Source: CAISGS01 sp044376615 (GTDB taxonomy: Bacteria > Pseudomonadota > Alphaproteobacteria > Caulobacterales > Caulobacteraceae). From it: a DNA stretch of 64,000 bases. Under the pieces are notes generated by a model, which was given only the letters and a program-made list of their open reading frames with translations, made no database searches and was not told the DNA's origin. This document shows positions 17,295 through 26,170 of the stretch, in pieces. A program made the position numbers and the translations under genes. Location of the stretch: assembly GCA_044376615.1 (NCBI GenBank), contig JBILKO010000001.1, positions 8,035 to 72,034 on the forward strand. The letters run 5' to 3'. Each line of letters begins with the position of its first letter. The stretch's first letter is position 1.

Positions 17295-18304
17295 GTCTGT
17301 CGGAAGGCATTGCCGCCTATCTGGGCCGGTTATGGAACCAGCCGATTGAGATCGAGAATCTGGCGCGTATTCCCGGTGGGGCCAGCCGCGAAACCTATCG
17401 CTTTGATGCCAAATTGCCCGGCCAGACCAAGGCGCTGATTCTGCGCCGTGATCCGGTCGGCAGCCTGATCGATACAGACAGGCGCCTGGAATTCTTGGCC
17501 TATCAGTCGTTTTACGATCTTGGCATTCCGGTACCCGAGCCCGTGGCCCTAGAAATGGCCGAGACCGAGCTTGAGCGGCCCTTTTTCATCATGGGGCGTA
17601 TAGAAGTCGGCAAGGCGGCCAGCCCGTTTACGGTCGAGGCTTATGGCGATCATGCCGCCACGATCGGTCATCAGTTCTTTTCCTATCTGGGCCAGATCGC
17701 CAAGGCCGATCCAAAGGGCATGCCGATCAGCACAGTGGCCCCCGCCCCAAGCCTCGATACTGCCTGGTCGGTGGCCCTAGACTATTGGGCTGGGGTGATT
17801 GAGGCTGACGCTCTGCACCCCCAGCCAATTGTGCTTGCCGCGATCCGCAAGCTGCGCCGCAACCCGCCGCCACCGGCGCAAAAGCTCAGCGTCGTGCATG
17901 GTGATTATCGCACCGGCAATTTCCTGCATGATGGCATGGGCAAGATCACAGCCATACTGGATTGGGAAATGGCGCATCTGGGCGATCCGCTCGAGGACCT
18001 GGGCTGGGCCCTAGACCCGCTTTGGGGCCATTATGATCCAACCCGAGTCAGTGGCATGCTGCCGCGTGATGAGGCCTTGGCGCTGTGGCGCAGGGTCAGC
18101 GGCCTGGAGATTGATCTAAAGGCGCTGGACTGGTGGACCCTGTTTAATGCGGTTAAGGGCCAGGCGATCTGGGCCTCGGCTGCGAAAGAGTTTCGCACGG
18201 GCGGCCTGACCGATCCGGTCCTGGGCTTTTCAGGCTGGTATACGGCCCGGCGTCACGACAAGATTATTGCTGATCGGCTAGCGACCTTGGAGGGCTGGCA
18301 ATGA
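17291..18304 (+). CDS. APH-type phosphotransferase family protein (ACAD10-like)
   Basis: A 337-aa protein-kinase-like phosphotransferase. The catalytic loop is SVVHGDYRTGNFLH (about residue 198-211) and the metal motif is ILDWEMAHLGDPLEDLGWAL just after. This subgroup resembles the kinase domain of ACAD10/11, which phosphorylates hydroxyacyl-CoAs, rather than antibiotic-resistance enzymes, so a role in fatty or hydroxy acid metabolism is plausible but unproven. It overlaps both neighbours by 4 bases. Confidence 0.8.
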   Translation: MSLSEGIAAYLGRLWNQPIEIENLARIPGGASRETYRFDAKLPGQTKALILRRDPVGSLIDTDRRLEFLAYQSFYDLGIPVPEPVALEMAETELERPFFIMGRIEVGKAASPFTVEAYGDHAATIGHQFFSYLGQIAKADPKGMPISTVAPAPSLDTAWSVALDYWAGVIEADALHPQPIVLAAIRKLRRNPPPPAQKLSVVHGDYRTGNFLHDGMGKITAILDWEMAHLGDPLEDLGWALDPLWGHYDPTRVSGMLPRDEALALWRRVSGLEIDLKALDWWTLFNAVKGQAIWASAAKEFRTGGLTDPVLGFSGWYTARRHDKIIADRLATLEGWQ

Positions 18305-18714
18305 CCCCGACCACGAATGAGCTCTTGCTCGGCAATTTTATGGCCCTGGCCGTGCCGCCGCCGCCGGAATCCATGGGTGAGTTCTTAAGCGGTCGCGTCG
18401 CTGTCGTCGGCATGATCTCAATGCTGGCGGCGCAAGAGGCCGAAACGGGCGTTGCGGTCCGGGTCTGGGAAAATGGCGCTATTGCCGCGCTTTTGGCCAA
18501 GGCTGGCGCGGCCGTGCCAAAGGCTGCAGACCCGTCCGATCTAACGATCGCCGCTCTCGATGCGCATAATGCTGATCTGAGGCTGGCCTTGATCGCGGCC
18601 CATACTCACGCCGAAAGCTCGGGCAATACGGCCCTCGATCGTGAGATCCTGACCCTCTACCAGGCGATGGCCGATCGCCGCATGCTGGTTCTGCCACCGC
18701 TTCCAGGCGCATAA
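18301..18714 (+). CDS. DUF6285-like small protein
   Basis: A 137-aa, mostly helical protein without TM segments. The stretch YLLMAANALAIVEREL that I would expect in a typical family member is not evident, but position and size match DUF6285 proteins, which commonly follow APH-like phosphotransferases. Its ATG overlaps the upstream stop (ATGA), so it is translationally coupled and probably works with the kinase. Family call tentative, gene call solid. Confidence 0.6.
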   Translation: MTPTTNELLLGNFMALAVPPPPESMGEFLSGRVAVVGMISMLAAQEAETGVAVRVWENGAIAALLAKAGAAVPKAADPSDLTIAALDAHNADLRLALIAAHTHAESSGNTALDREILTLYQAMADRRMLVLPPLPGA

Positions 18715-18755
18715 TGGACATCGACCACTAGCGACGACTCGGATAAGGCATTGGC

Positions 18756-19925
18756 ATGTCGCGCTGGCTACCCCTGGGTCTATTCTATTGCTGCGTCTAT
18801 CTGGGGACGGGCGTCAGTTTGGCCTTTATGCCGGCCTGGTTTCGCAGCCACGGTCTGAGTGGCGCCGAGATTGGCTTGATCCTGTCCGCGCCCATGCTGG
18901 CCCGCACCGTGTCTGGGCCCTTGATTGCGCTCTGGGCCGACGGGTTTAAATTACGCCGCACCCCGATTGTGCTGCTCTCGGTCGGAGCGACGGTCGCCTA
19001 TGCCAGTCTTGCCCTTGTCCAGGGGTTTTGGTTCTGGTTCTTGGCCTGGTTTATTGCGTCCTCGCTGTTTACGACCCTACCGCCCCTGACCGATGTCTTG
19101 TCCTTAAGACGGGCGCGTCTAGACGGGTTTAGTTTTGGCTGGCCAAGAGGGCTTGGCTCAGTGGCCTTTATCGTCGGCAATCTGGCCATGGGCTATTTGC
19201 TGACCCAAATGGCCAAGGACATTGTTCTGATCTGGACGATTAGCGCAGCCCTTGTGACGGCCATAGCGGCCCTGATCCTATTGCCAGCCGATCCGGTTTC
19301 GGAAGACGGACCTCGTCTCGGCCGCCGCGACCGCTGGCAAGGGCTGGGTGACCTGTTAAAGCGGCCCCTATTCTTGTGGTCGATCACAGCCTCTGGTCTG
19401 GTTCAGGCCGCCCACGCCTTCTATTACGGCTTTTCAACCCTGATCTGGCAGGCTCAAGGCCTGTCCTCATCGACCATAGGCCTATTATGGGGCTTCGGCG
19501 TCGCCGCTGAGGTCGCCTTTATGTGGTTTGCCGAGGGCTGGCGGCACAAGTTGGGTCCAGAGCGCATGCTGGTCCTTGGCAGTCTTGGCGCGATTGTGCG
19601 CTGGGTGGCCATGGCCTTTTCGCCGCCGGTGCCGGTCTTGTTTGTGCTTCAAGCCCTTCATTCTCTGACTTTTGCCGCGACCTTTATGGCGGTCTTGCCC
19701 TTGATCGAGCGCTATAGCCCGCCAAAGGCCGCGTCTGCCGCCCAGGTGCTCAATTCGGCGCTCTCTGGCGGTGTATTGATCGGACTGGCTATGATCTTTT
19801 CCGGCCCACTCTTTGACCGGTTCGGCGCGCAAGGCTATCTCGTTATGGCCTTGATTGCCTTGCTGGGCCTAGGGGCCGCGATCCAGGTGCTGCGCCAATC
19901 GCGCTCAGCCCCACAGGGCCTCTGA
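18756..19925 (+). CDS. MFS transporter (HcaT/MFS_1-like)
   Basis: A 389-aa protein with twelve hydrophobic helices. The N-terminal FYCCVYLGTGVSLAFMPAW and the loop ALWADGFKLRRTPI (between helices 2 and 3) match the MFS_1-like group that includes 3-phenylpropionate transporter HcaT. The substrate is unknown. It lies 41 bp after the DUF6285-like gene and may be co-transcribed. The 3' end overlaps the convergent epimerase by 21 bp. Confidence 0.8.
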   Translation: MSRWLPLGLFYCCVYLGTGVSLAFMPAWFRSHGLSGAEIGLILSAPMLARTVSGPLIALWADGFKLRRTPIVLLSVGATVAYASLALVQGFWFWFLAWFIASSLFTTLPPLTDVLSLRRARLDGFSFGWPRGLGSVAFIVGNLAMGYLLTQMAKDIVLIWTISAALVTAIAALILLPADPVSEDGPRLGRRDRWQGLGDLLKRPLFLWSITASGLVQAAHAFYYGFSTLIWQAQGLSSSTIGLLWGFGVAAEVAFMWFAEGWRHKLGPERMLVLGSLGAIVRWVAMAFSPPVPVLFVLQALHSLTFAATFMAVLPLIERYSPPKAASAAQVLNSALSGGVLIGLAMIFSGPLFDRFGAQGYLVMALIALLGLGAAIQVLRQSRSAPQGL

Positions 19926-20885
19926 TCCTGGCTGGATCATCGAGCCAATATAGGTCAGGCCTGGTTCCCGATCTTTCGCCAGCAAGAGCGGCCCATCGAG
20001 ATCAACGATCGCGGCGCCCTGGGCAATGAGTAGGGCCGGGGCCATGGAAAGTGAGGTCGCGACCATACAGCCTGCCATGATCTCCAGCCCCAGGGCCATG
20101 GCCTCGCGCCGCAGCGCCAGGGCCTCGGTCAAGCCACCAGCCTTATCAAGCTTGATATTGATCGCGCCATAGCGGGTCGCGCAGGTCGCAAGCTCCTTGC
20201 GGCTATGCAGGCTTTCATCGGCACACAGCATCACCGGGCAGATATAGCCTTCGAGCGCCTCGTCTTGATCGGCGGGAAGGGGCTGCTCAATCAGCTGGAC
20301 CTTGAGCCGTGCAAATTCGGGCGCAAGTCGGACCAGGTCATCAAAGCTCAAGGCCTCATTGGCATCGACCACTAGGCGCGTCTTGGGCGCGGCCTGCCGC
20401 ACCGCCTCGACCCGATCGAGATCGTCGGGGCCGCCGATCTTGAGCTTGAGCATGGGGCGCTTGGCGGCGGCCTTGGCGGCTTCTGCCATAGTTTCAGGCG
20501 CCCCAAGGCTGATTGTATAGGCCGTCTTGACTGGATCGAGCCTGGCAAATCCCGCCCTCTGATAGGCGCGCATCCCTGACTGCTTAGCCTGCAGGTCCCA
20601 TAGGGCGCAGTCGATCGCATTTCGCGCGGCACCGGGCGGCATGAGGTCCAGTAGCCCTTCGCAATCCATCCCGCCGACGATGGCCGAACGGGCCTGATCT
20701 ATCTGGGCTAGGACACCGTCAATGGTCTCGCCATAGCGACCATAGGGCACGGCCTCGCCCCAGCCCTTGAATGGGCCTTCGCTGATCTCGACGACAATGA
20801 CCTTGGCCTTGGTCTTGGCGCCGCGGGCAATGACGAATTGACCAGCAATCGGCCAGGCCTCTGAGCGAACAGATATCTGTCGCAC
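19905..20885 (-). CDS. L-Ala-D/L-Glu (dipeptide) epimerase
   Basis: A 326-aa enolase-superfamily enzyme of the muconate lactonising subgroup. The KxK motif is LKLKIGG (near residue 147), metal ligands are in VDANEAL, LIEQPL and CADESLHS, and the second catalytic lysine is in INIKLDKAGG near 240. These match dipeptide epimerases that recycle murein peptides. The start is a GTG whose G is shared with the TAG stop of the upstream gene, so translation is likely coupled. Dipeptide specificity is inferred. Confidence 0.85.
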   Translation of the reverse strand: MRQISVRSEAWPIAGQFVIARGAKTKAKVIVVEISEGPFKGWGEAVPYGRYGETIDGVLAQIDQARSAIVGGMDCEGLLDLMPPGAARNAIDCALWDLQAKQSGMRAYQRAGFARLDPVKTAYTISLGAPETMAEAAKAAAKRPMLKLKIGGPDDLDRVEAVRQAAPKTRLVVDANEALSFDDLVRLAPEFARLKVQLIEQPLPADQDEALEGYICPVMLCADESLHSRKELATCATRYGAINIKLDKAGGLTEALALRREAMALGLEIMAGCMVATSLSMAPALLIAQGAAIVDLDGPLLLAKDREPGLTYIGSMIQPGSEALWG

Positions 20886-23275
20886 TAGATAAGTTCGCTT
20901 AGGGCCGCTTCCATCAGCAAGAAGACCCGGCCTTGTTCATTGGCCAATAAGGTCGCGGTCAGAAACCCGTCACGGTCGCGGGCTGCGGCGCTGGCGAGTA
21001 CAGCCGATTGACGGGAGACAAAGCGCCTGACCTTGGCTGACAGGGCTGGGTTGCTGGCCAGACGCCGAGCCAGTTGCTGCACAATTGAGCCCGCGGCCTG
21101 CTTGACGCGGTTGCGGGCATCGCGCAGGTCGTTTTTATTGATCAGGGCTGCGATCTCATCGATCTGCGGGCGTGGAAGCATGTTTGGCGTGTCGATCTGC
21201 AACAGCCGAATTTCTTGGACCATCTGATCGGCCAATTGCTCATCGTCCACGGGCTTGTCGTCAATCGCCGTTAGAAGGTCCTTCCAAGATACGGGGTCTT
21301 CCTTGGCCGCGATTGGCCGCGCACGGTCAAAGACACTACTGACCTGGGTGTCACTCTCTGTCGGGGTCAGTCGTAGGCGGGGCCGCTCGGCCTCTGTAGG
21401 CCCGGGCGGTTGAACCGGTGGCCGCGGCGGCGACGGACGCTGTAGCGCGGGCCGCGGCGCGGTCGAGGTCTGGGTAACGGCATCCTTGGCTGCCACTTGT
21501 GCCGCTAGGGTAGCCTTGGTGACGCTCGCGACCTGTTCGAGTTGGCGAACTGCCTCTCCGAGCGCCTGATAGTTTTTACGCACGCGTTCCTGGAAGCGGG
21601 CATCAATCGCCAGAGTTTCTTCGGCGACCTTTTTGGCCGCCTCTGCCATATGCGCAATGCCGCTGGCTATGCCCTCTGCCAGGCGTTCCGACGCCAGTTG
21701 GGCTTGGCGGTTTGCCTCATTTGGCAGCGTGCCGATCCGGTGCTCAAAATCGGCCAAGAGATCAGCAAATTGGTTCACAGCATCGCGGGTCGAGCCGAGA
21801 TTGCGCGACAATTGTTCGGCCGACCGCGCACCCGCCTCTTCGGCAAGGCGGACGGATTGCTCGATCAGGGTTCGGGCATCATCAAGCCGGGCAGCAAACA
21901 TGGCCTCGGCCTGTTGGCCCGCGCCAAACGCCGCCTCAGACATCTGGGACAGCTGATTGTTGGCCGTGTTTATATGGGCTTCAGCACTCGCCTGGGCCTG
22001 CTGGGCCGCCTGATTCATGGTATCAATAAGGTCTTGGGTTTGTTCCAAGAGTAGGTCGCGATGACGGGACGAGGCATCGGCGATCGCGCTCAAGGACTCA
22101 ATGGCTGCGCTGGCTAGGGCGGCACGGTGGTTACGAGCCGCCTCGTTCAGCTCCTCGGCACGCTCCTTGCTGATCTGGGACAGACGTTCCATCTGCTGGG
22201 TCGCATCATGGGTGGTTTGGTTGACCGCGTCTGCGGCATCCCGGCTTTGCGCAATCATGTCGGCCAACTGGGCGCGGCGGGCGACGAGCGCTGAGTCAAG
22301 TTGGTCCTGCTCGTTGCGTAGTCCAAGTGCGGTCTCGTTCAGCACATCGACCTGGCGGGCTAGGGCGTCTTGAACCCCGTGGACCTGATCATTGAATTGC
22401 AAACCGGCCGTGTTTAAGCGCTCGATTTCTGCACCAATGCCGTCACTGGCCAGACTCGCTGTAGCCGCCGCATCATTAGCCGCCGCCGAGAGGTCAATGG
22501 TTCGCGCTGCGAGGACATTCTCAGCTTCACGGATTTGCGCGTCTGCGACTTCAGACGCATCCACTATCAAGCGAGCGTTTCGTGTGACTGCGTCATTGAT
22601 GCGGGCCACCTGATCATCAAGTGTTTTTGACATGGCCCCAAGTGCATTGCGCTCTTGGCCAAGGGCTGTGCTCATCTCATAGGCCGACTTGGTGGAATCG
22701 GCCGCGGCTTCGGTCAGTCTTTGGGTTTCAACCGCCAAGACTTTTCCAAGCGCACCGATTTCGTCCCTCGCCAGATTGGCCGCCGTCGCCGCGGCAGTAA
22801 TCTCGCTGCGGATTTTTTCCAGCAAGAGGCTGGTATCGCCAATTGCGATCGCAGCAGGCGTGATCATGTGATCGGCCAAGGTTTGCGTGCGGCGGGCCTC
22901 GTCGCCAAACCATTGTCCCTGGCCCAGGGCATAGGCGGCAAAGAAAACAAAGCCCAATGGGCCGAGCGCCAAAAGGGTGAATATGCCCAGTATAAAAGGG
23001 TCAAAATCGAACGGACCAATGCGCGACTGGAAGCCTAGGACAAACGCGATCAAGCTGCCGATCCATAAGATGCTTGCCAAAAATGCGATCGGATAGGTCC
23101 AGCGGTGCTTAGGCTTCGCACGCTTCTGCTTTTTCGCGCCAAGCCACGGACCGGCATCTGGGGGACTAGTCAGACCTGATGCCGAACTGACGGCTGAAAC
23201 GGGCTGATCCGCGTTTGTATCATTGACCAATGGATCGGAGTCTAGATTCAAGGGGGGAGACTTGGTAACCTTCAT
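20885..23275 (-). CDS. TipN-like polar coiled-coil membrane protein
   Basis: A 796-aa protein with a proline/serine-rich N-terminal segment, a basic patch (KKQKRAKPKHR, 48-58), two TM helices (about 61-81 and 94-118), a long alanine/glutamine-rich coiled coil (about 140-590), a proline-rich linker (PPRPPVQPPGP) and a C-terminal globular region of about 150 residues. Two N-terminal TM helices plus a very long coiled coil is the architecture of TipN, the Caulobacter new-pole landmark protein that interacts with ParA. The ATG at 23275 is preferred to a TTG at 23299. A generic apolipoprotein-like coiled-coil protein remains possible. Confidence 0.65.
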   Translation of the reverse strand: MKVTKSPPLNLDSDPLVNDTNADQPVSAVSSASGLTSPPDAGPWLGAKKQKRAKPKHRWTYPIAFLASILWIGSLIAFVLGFQSRIGPFDFDPFILGIFTLLALGPLGFVFFAAYALGQGQWFGDEARRTQTLADHMITPAAIAIGDTSLLLEKIRSEITAAATAANLARDEIGALGKVLAVETQRLTEAAADSTKSAYEMSTALGQERNALGAMSKTLDDQVARINDAVTRNARLIVDASEVADAQIREAENVLAARTIDLSAAANDAAATASLASDGIGAEIERLNTAGLQFNDQVHGVQDALARQVDVLNETALGLRNEQDQLDSALVARRAQLADMIAQSRDAADAVNQTTHDATQQMERLSQISKERAEELNEAARNHRAALASAAIESLSAIADASSRHRDLLLEQTQDLIDTMNQAAQQAQASAEAHINTANNQLSQMSEAAFGAGQQAEAMFAARLDDARTLIEQSVRLAEEAGARSAEQLSRNLGSTRDAVNQFADLLADFEHRIGTLPNEANRQAQLASERLAEGIASGIAHMAEAAKKVAEETLAIDARFQERVRKNYQALGEAVRQLEQVASVTKATLAAQVAAKDAVTQTSTAPRPALQRPSPPRPPVQPPGPTEAERPRLRLTPTESDTQVSSVFDRARPIAAKEDPVSWKDLLTAIDDKPVDDEQLADQMVQEIRLLQIDTPNMLPRPQIDEIAALINKNDLRDARNRVKQAAGSIVQQLARRLASNPALSAKVRRFVSRQSAVLASAAARDRDGFLTATLLANEQGRVFLLMEAALSELI

Positions 23276-23456
23276 TATCCGCCCAATCCTCGGTGGCAAA
23301 CCGATTCGTGCTCATCTCGCGCCCCACAGCGCAAGGCATTTGAAAACTAACGGCGAATGCCGTCGACGCAAACAAACTTTTTCTAGAATAGTTTGGCTGG
23401 CTTTAGAGCATTTACTCAATTAAGGCAAACTAGCGCTCAGTTTCATTCAGACATGC

Positions 23457-24131
23457 CTAGTAGGCCTCACGCGTAGCCGATTGGCCTTTTGGAGGCTGTA
23501 TTTCTAAACGGGATTCTATGTATGACCAGAGACGCTGGGTTTCACTGGCGGCTGGTCCGTCCGTTTGAATTTCAGCAGCCGAAAGGCCATTTGTCGAGGA
23601 AGACTGATAGACCTGACGGCTACGTATAGCGACCGGCGCGATGTGAAGACCGAGGGCATACAACAGGCTGACATTTTCAACCATCATGGTCATTTCACGG
23701 CCGGACCTTTGCGCTGGTGCCTGGTTTAGAACGAGGGCAGACGGCACCGGCTGGGAATGAAGAAGGGTCGTCAGATCCTTTAGGGCTCTGAAGTCGACGA
23801 TAGTTGGGCGCGAAACGACTAGGGCAAGGTCGGATATACGGGCGGCGGCCAGGCTCAGATCAAGGGTTGATGCCGGTGTGTCAACAACCAGAATATCAAA
23901 GCCAGTCTTTTGGGCTTCAATTTGGGCATTAAACAGCGCGCCCGGCTTAATACTACGGGCTTCCGGCCCGTCAATCTCTCGAGCCTTGAACCAGTCAGAA
24001 GATGATTTTTGGGGATCAAGGTCTGCGAGCAAGACCTTATAGCCGCAATTATAGGCGGTCATCGCCATATGAACGCTAAGGGTAGTCTTACCAGTACCGC
24101 CTTTTTGAGAAATGAACGACACGGTTTTCAT
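23457..24131 (-). CDS. orphan ParA-family ATPase
   Basis: A 224-aa P-loop ATPase with the deviant Walker A QKGGTGKTT at residues 9-17, Walker A' LLADLDPQKSSSDWF, and Walker B FDILVVDTPAS near 75-85. It lacks an N-terminal DNA-binding domain, so it is a short ParA like those of type Ib plasmid partition or VirC1, and not the chromosomal ParA or MipZ by length. No parB is adjacent. It sits 181 bp upstream of the TipN-like gene on the same strand, inside AT-rich flanks, and its codon use is less GC-biased than its neighbours. Confidence 0.85.
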   Translation of the reverse strand: MKTVSFISQKGGTGKTTLSVHMAMTAYNCGYKVLLADLDPQKSSSDWFKAREIDGPEARSIKPGALFNAQIEAQKTGFDILVVDTPASTLDLSLAAARISDLALVVSRPTIVDFRALKDLTTLLHSQPVPSALVLNQAPAQRSGREMTMMVENVSLLYALGLHIAPVAIRSRQVYQSSSTNGLSAAEIQTDGPAASETQRLWSYIESRLEIQPPKGQSATREAY

Positions 24132-24205
24132 CCAATAACAACTCGCATATCACCAAAGCAAAACGTGGCCTAACAACTCGCCTTATAATTCATAAAAGTA
24201 CAGAT

Positions 24206-24230
24206 GAATAGCTTAAGTAACATCGGTCAA
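24206..24230 (-). promoter_or_regulatory. putative promoter of the ParA-like gene
   Basis: On the minus strand TTGACC (24230-24225) is followed after 12 bases by GCTATTC (24212-24206), resembling the alphaproteobacterial sigma-70 consensus. It lies about 75 bp upstream of the start codon in an AT-rich gap. Pattern match only. Confidence 0.35.
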
Positions 24231-24287
24231 GTTTATGATAGCGCCATAATATACTAATTATGGGTACTATTAAACCCGTGCGGGTCG

Positions 24288-25355
24288 CTAACCGATGCTC
24301 GTACGGGAAACGGCCTTGATCAGCGCGGTCACTTGCATGCCTCGGGCAAGTGAAAGCCTTAGTGCGGCATCATGCGTAATCAGGGCCCTTAGAGCAAAAC
24401 CTCGCCCCGACAAGGTAACCAGATCGGTTCCCGGCCCAAAAGGCACAACCTGATCGATCATAACCGCCAGGCGATTTTGGACGCTTGAATCGGTTGGATC
24501 GCTTAGGGCGATGGCGACATCTGACGCCTCAACAACGAAGCGCACTCTTTGGCCGTGCGACGCATCGGGTCTTGGGAGAGTAAAGAGCGCTTGTCGCTCT
24601 AAACCTAAGGCCAATTGGGTCATTCCATTTTCATAGGCAATTACTACGCCAGTCAGGACTGAGATTGGGCATGTCAGGCCAGCGGCGGTCGCTGCTTCTG
24701 GGTAGTCAAATACACGTTCGAGCGGCTGGGTGGCCAAGGTCTTGCCACCTGACATCAAGACCACGTCATCGGATAATCTAACGATCTCGTCTAAGGCATG
24801 GCTGATATAGAGGATTTGCGGCCCGCCGCTGATCTTGATCTGCTCAAGGCAGTCGAGAACGCTGGATCTCCGCGCGCCGTCCAGGCCACTTAGGGGTTCA
24901 TCGAGGACCAAAAGGCTAGGTTGCCTGAGTAGGGCGCGGCCAATGGCAACGCGGCGTGCCTCGCCGCCGGAAAGGGTATGGGGCGAGCGGCCTAGTAAGG
25001 CCTCTAACCCCAAAAGGCCTATGGTCTGGCCAAGGTTGTTAGGTCGTGAACCCGCGCCATAGGTCAGGTTTTGTAAAACGCTCATGTGCGGGAATAGGCG
25101 CGCGTCCTGGAATACATAGCCGATTTGGCGCTGCCAGGCGGGGCGGTTTATCCCCTGGGCGGCATCGAACAGGGTTTGGCCACCGACGCGAATATAGCCT
25201 GCCTTTGGACGCACCAGGCCAGCGATTGCTTGAGCTAGGCTTGTCTTGCCTGCGCCTGATCGGCCAAACAGGGCTGTTACACGGCCCGAAGTTTTGACCT
25301 GTGCGTCTAGGTCAAACCCGCCGAGTTTGGCCTGGATATCCACATCAAGGCTCAT
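24288..25355 (-). CDS. modC: molybdate ABC transporter ATP-binding protein
   Basis: A 355-aa ABC ATPase: Walker A LFGRSGAGKTSLAQAI (about residues 30-45), Q-loop FQDARLFPHMSVLQNL, signature LSGGEARRVAIGRALL, and Walker B LLVLDEPLSGLDG. A C-terminal TOBE-type regulatory domain (about 240-355) and the GINRPAWQRQIGYVFQDARLFPH block are typical of ModC. The start overlaps the modB stop by 4 bases. No substrate-binding gene lies beside it. Confidence 0.92.
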   Translation of the reverse strand: MSLDVDIQAKLGGFDLDAQVKTSGRVTALFGRSGAGKTSLAQAIAGLVRPKAGYIRVGGQTLFDAAQGINRPAWQRQIGYVFQDARLFPHMSVLQNLTYGAGSRPNNLGQTIGLLGLEALLGRSPHTLSGGEARRVAIGRALLRQPSLLVLDEPLSGLDGARRSSVLDCLEQIKISGGPQILYISHALDEIVRLSDDVVLMSGGKTLATQPLERVFDYPEAATAAGLTCPISVLTGVVIAYENGMTQLALGLERQALFTLPRPDASHGQRVRFVVEASDVAIALSDPTDSSVQNRLAVMIDQVVPFGPGTDLVTLSGRGFALRALITHDAALRLSLARGMQVTALIKAVSRTSIG

Positions 25356-26068
25356 GCCGGAGCTCGCGCTTGCCGTTGGCGCACCAGGCGTCGCGAGGCC
25401 GCTTCAGCCAGGATAAGGGCCAGGATCGATATGCCAGCCGAAAGGGCCGCTAGACGCATGGCCATGCCGTCGCCGCCAGGGGTCTGGATGGCGTTATAAA
25501 TTGCTGAGGACAGGGTGCGGGTCTCGCCCGGAATACTGGCGACAAAGGTTACCGTTGCCCCAAACTCGCCCATGGCCTTGGCAAAGCCTAGCAATGCACC
25601 GGCAATCAGGCCTGGCGCGGCGAGTGGCAGCGTGATGGTGAGGAAGACTCGAAGTGGCGGTGCGCCGAGGTTGGCGGCGGCCTGTTCCAGGCCTGGATCA
25701 ATGGCTTCAAAGCCTAGCTGGATCGCGCGAACCATCAGCGGAAACGCCATAATGCCGGCGGCCAGGGCTGCCCCGGTCCAGTCAAAGGCAAAGACAATCC
25801 CGACCTTGGCCAGGGCGCCGCCAATCGGGCCCATGCGGCCAAATAGGCTCAGCAGCACATAGCCGGTCACAACGGGCGGCAAGATCAGTGGCAGATAGAC
25901 CAGGCCATTGACCACCGCCGTGACCCAACCGCCCAGCCAGGCCCGCCCCCGTGCTAAAACCAGCGCCGTCGCGGTCGCCAGCGGTATGGCAATAAGGGTC
26001 GCTATTCCAGACACCTTCAGCGATAGGCGCAGCGCATCAAGCTCATCGGGCGTAAAGTTTGGGATCAT
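25352..26068 (-). CDS. modB: molybdate ABC transporter permease
   Basis: A 238-aa permease with about five or six TM helices. The cytoplasmic EAA loop EQAAANLGAPPLRVFLTITL (about residues 145-165) contacts ModC, and the overall pattern matches ModB. modB follows the PQQ dehydrogenase on the same strand with a roughly 100-bp gap that contains a hairpin, so it probably has its own promoter. modA is not present upstream. Confidence 0.92.
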   Translation of the reverse strand: MIPNFTPDELDALRLSLKVSGIATLIAIPLATATALVLARGRAWLGGWVTAVVNGLVYLPLILPPVVTGYVLLSLFGRMGPIGGALAKVGIVFAFDWTGAALAAGIMAFPLMVRAIQLGFEAIDPGLEQAAANLGAPPLRVFLTITLPLAAPGLIAGALLGFAKAMGEFGATVTFVASIPGETRTLSSAIYNAIQTPGGDGMAMRLAALSAGISILALILAEAASRRLVRQRQARAPA

Positions 26069-26131
26069 TGGGCCATGGTCTTAGCAGGCAAGTGGCTGTC
26101 GTCTAGACCATGTTCACAACAGCATGGCGAT

Positions 26132-26163
26132 ACCCCGCGCCTTGCAAGCGCCAGACGCGGGGT
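26132..26163 (-). terminator. hairpin downstream of the PQQ dehydrogenase
   Basis: ACCCCGCG (26132-26139) and CGCGGGGT (26156-26163) form a perfect 8-bp stem starting 8 bp after the dehydrogenase stop. It lacks a clear U tract, so it may stabilise the 3' end or terminate weakly. Confidence 0.4.
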
Positions 26164-26170
26164 GATTAGC

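Noticed and set aside
17291..18304. Aminoglycoside resistance kinase
   Set aside because: The APH fold is present, but the motifs and operon match the ACAD10-like metabolic group.
24270..24285. Short dyad ACCC/GGGT after modC as a terminator
   Set aside because: The stem is only 4 bp with a 4-base loop and no U tract, too weak to call.
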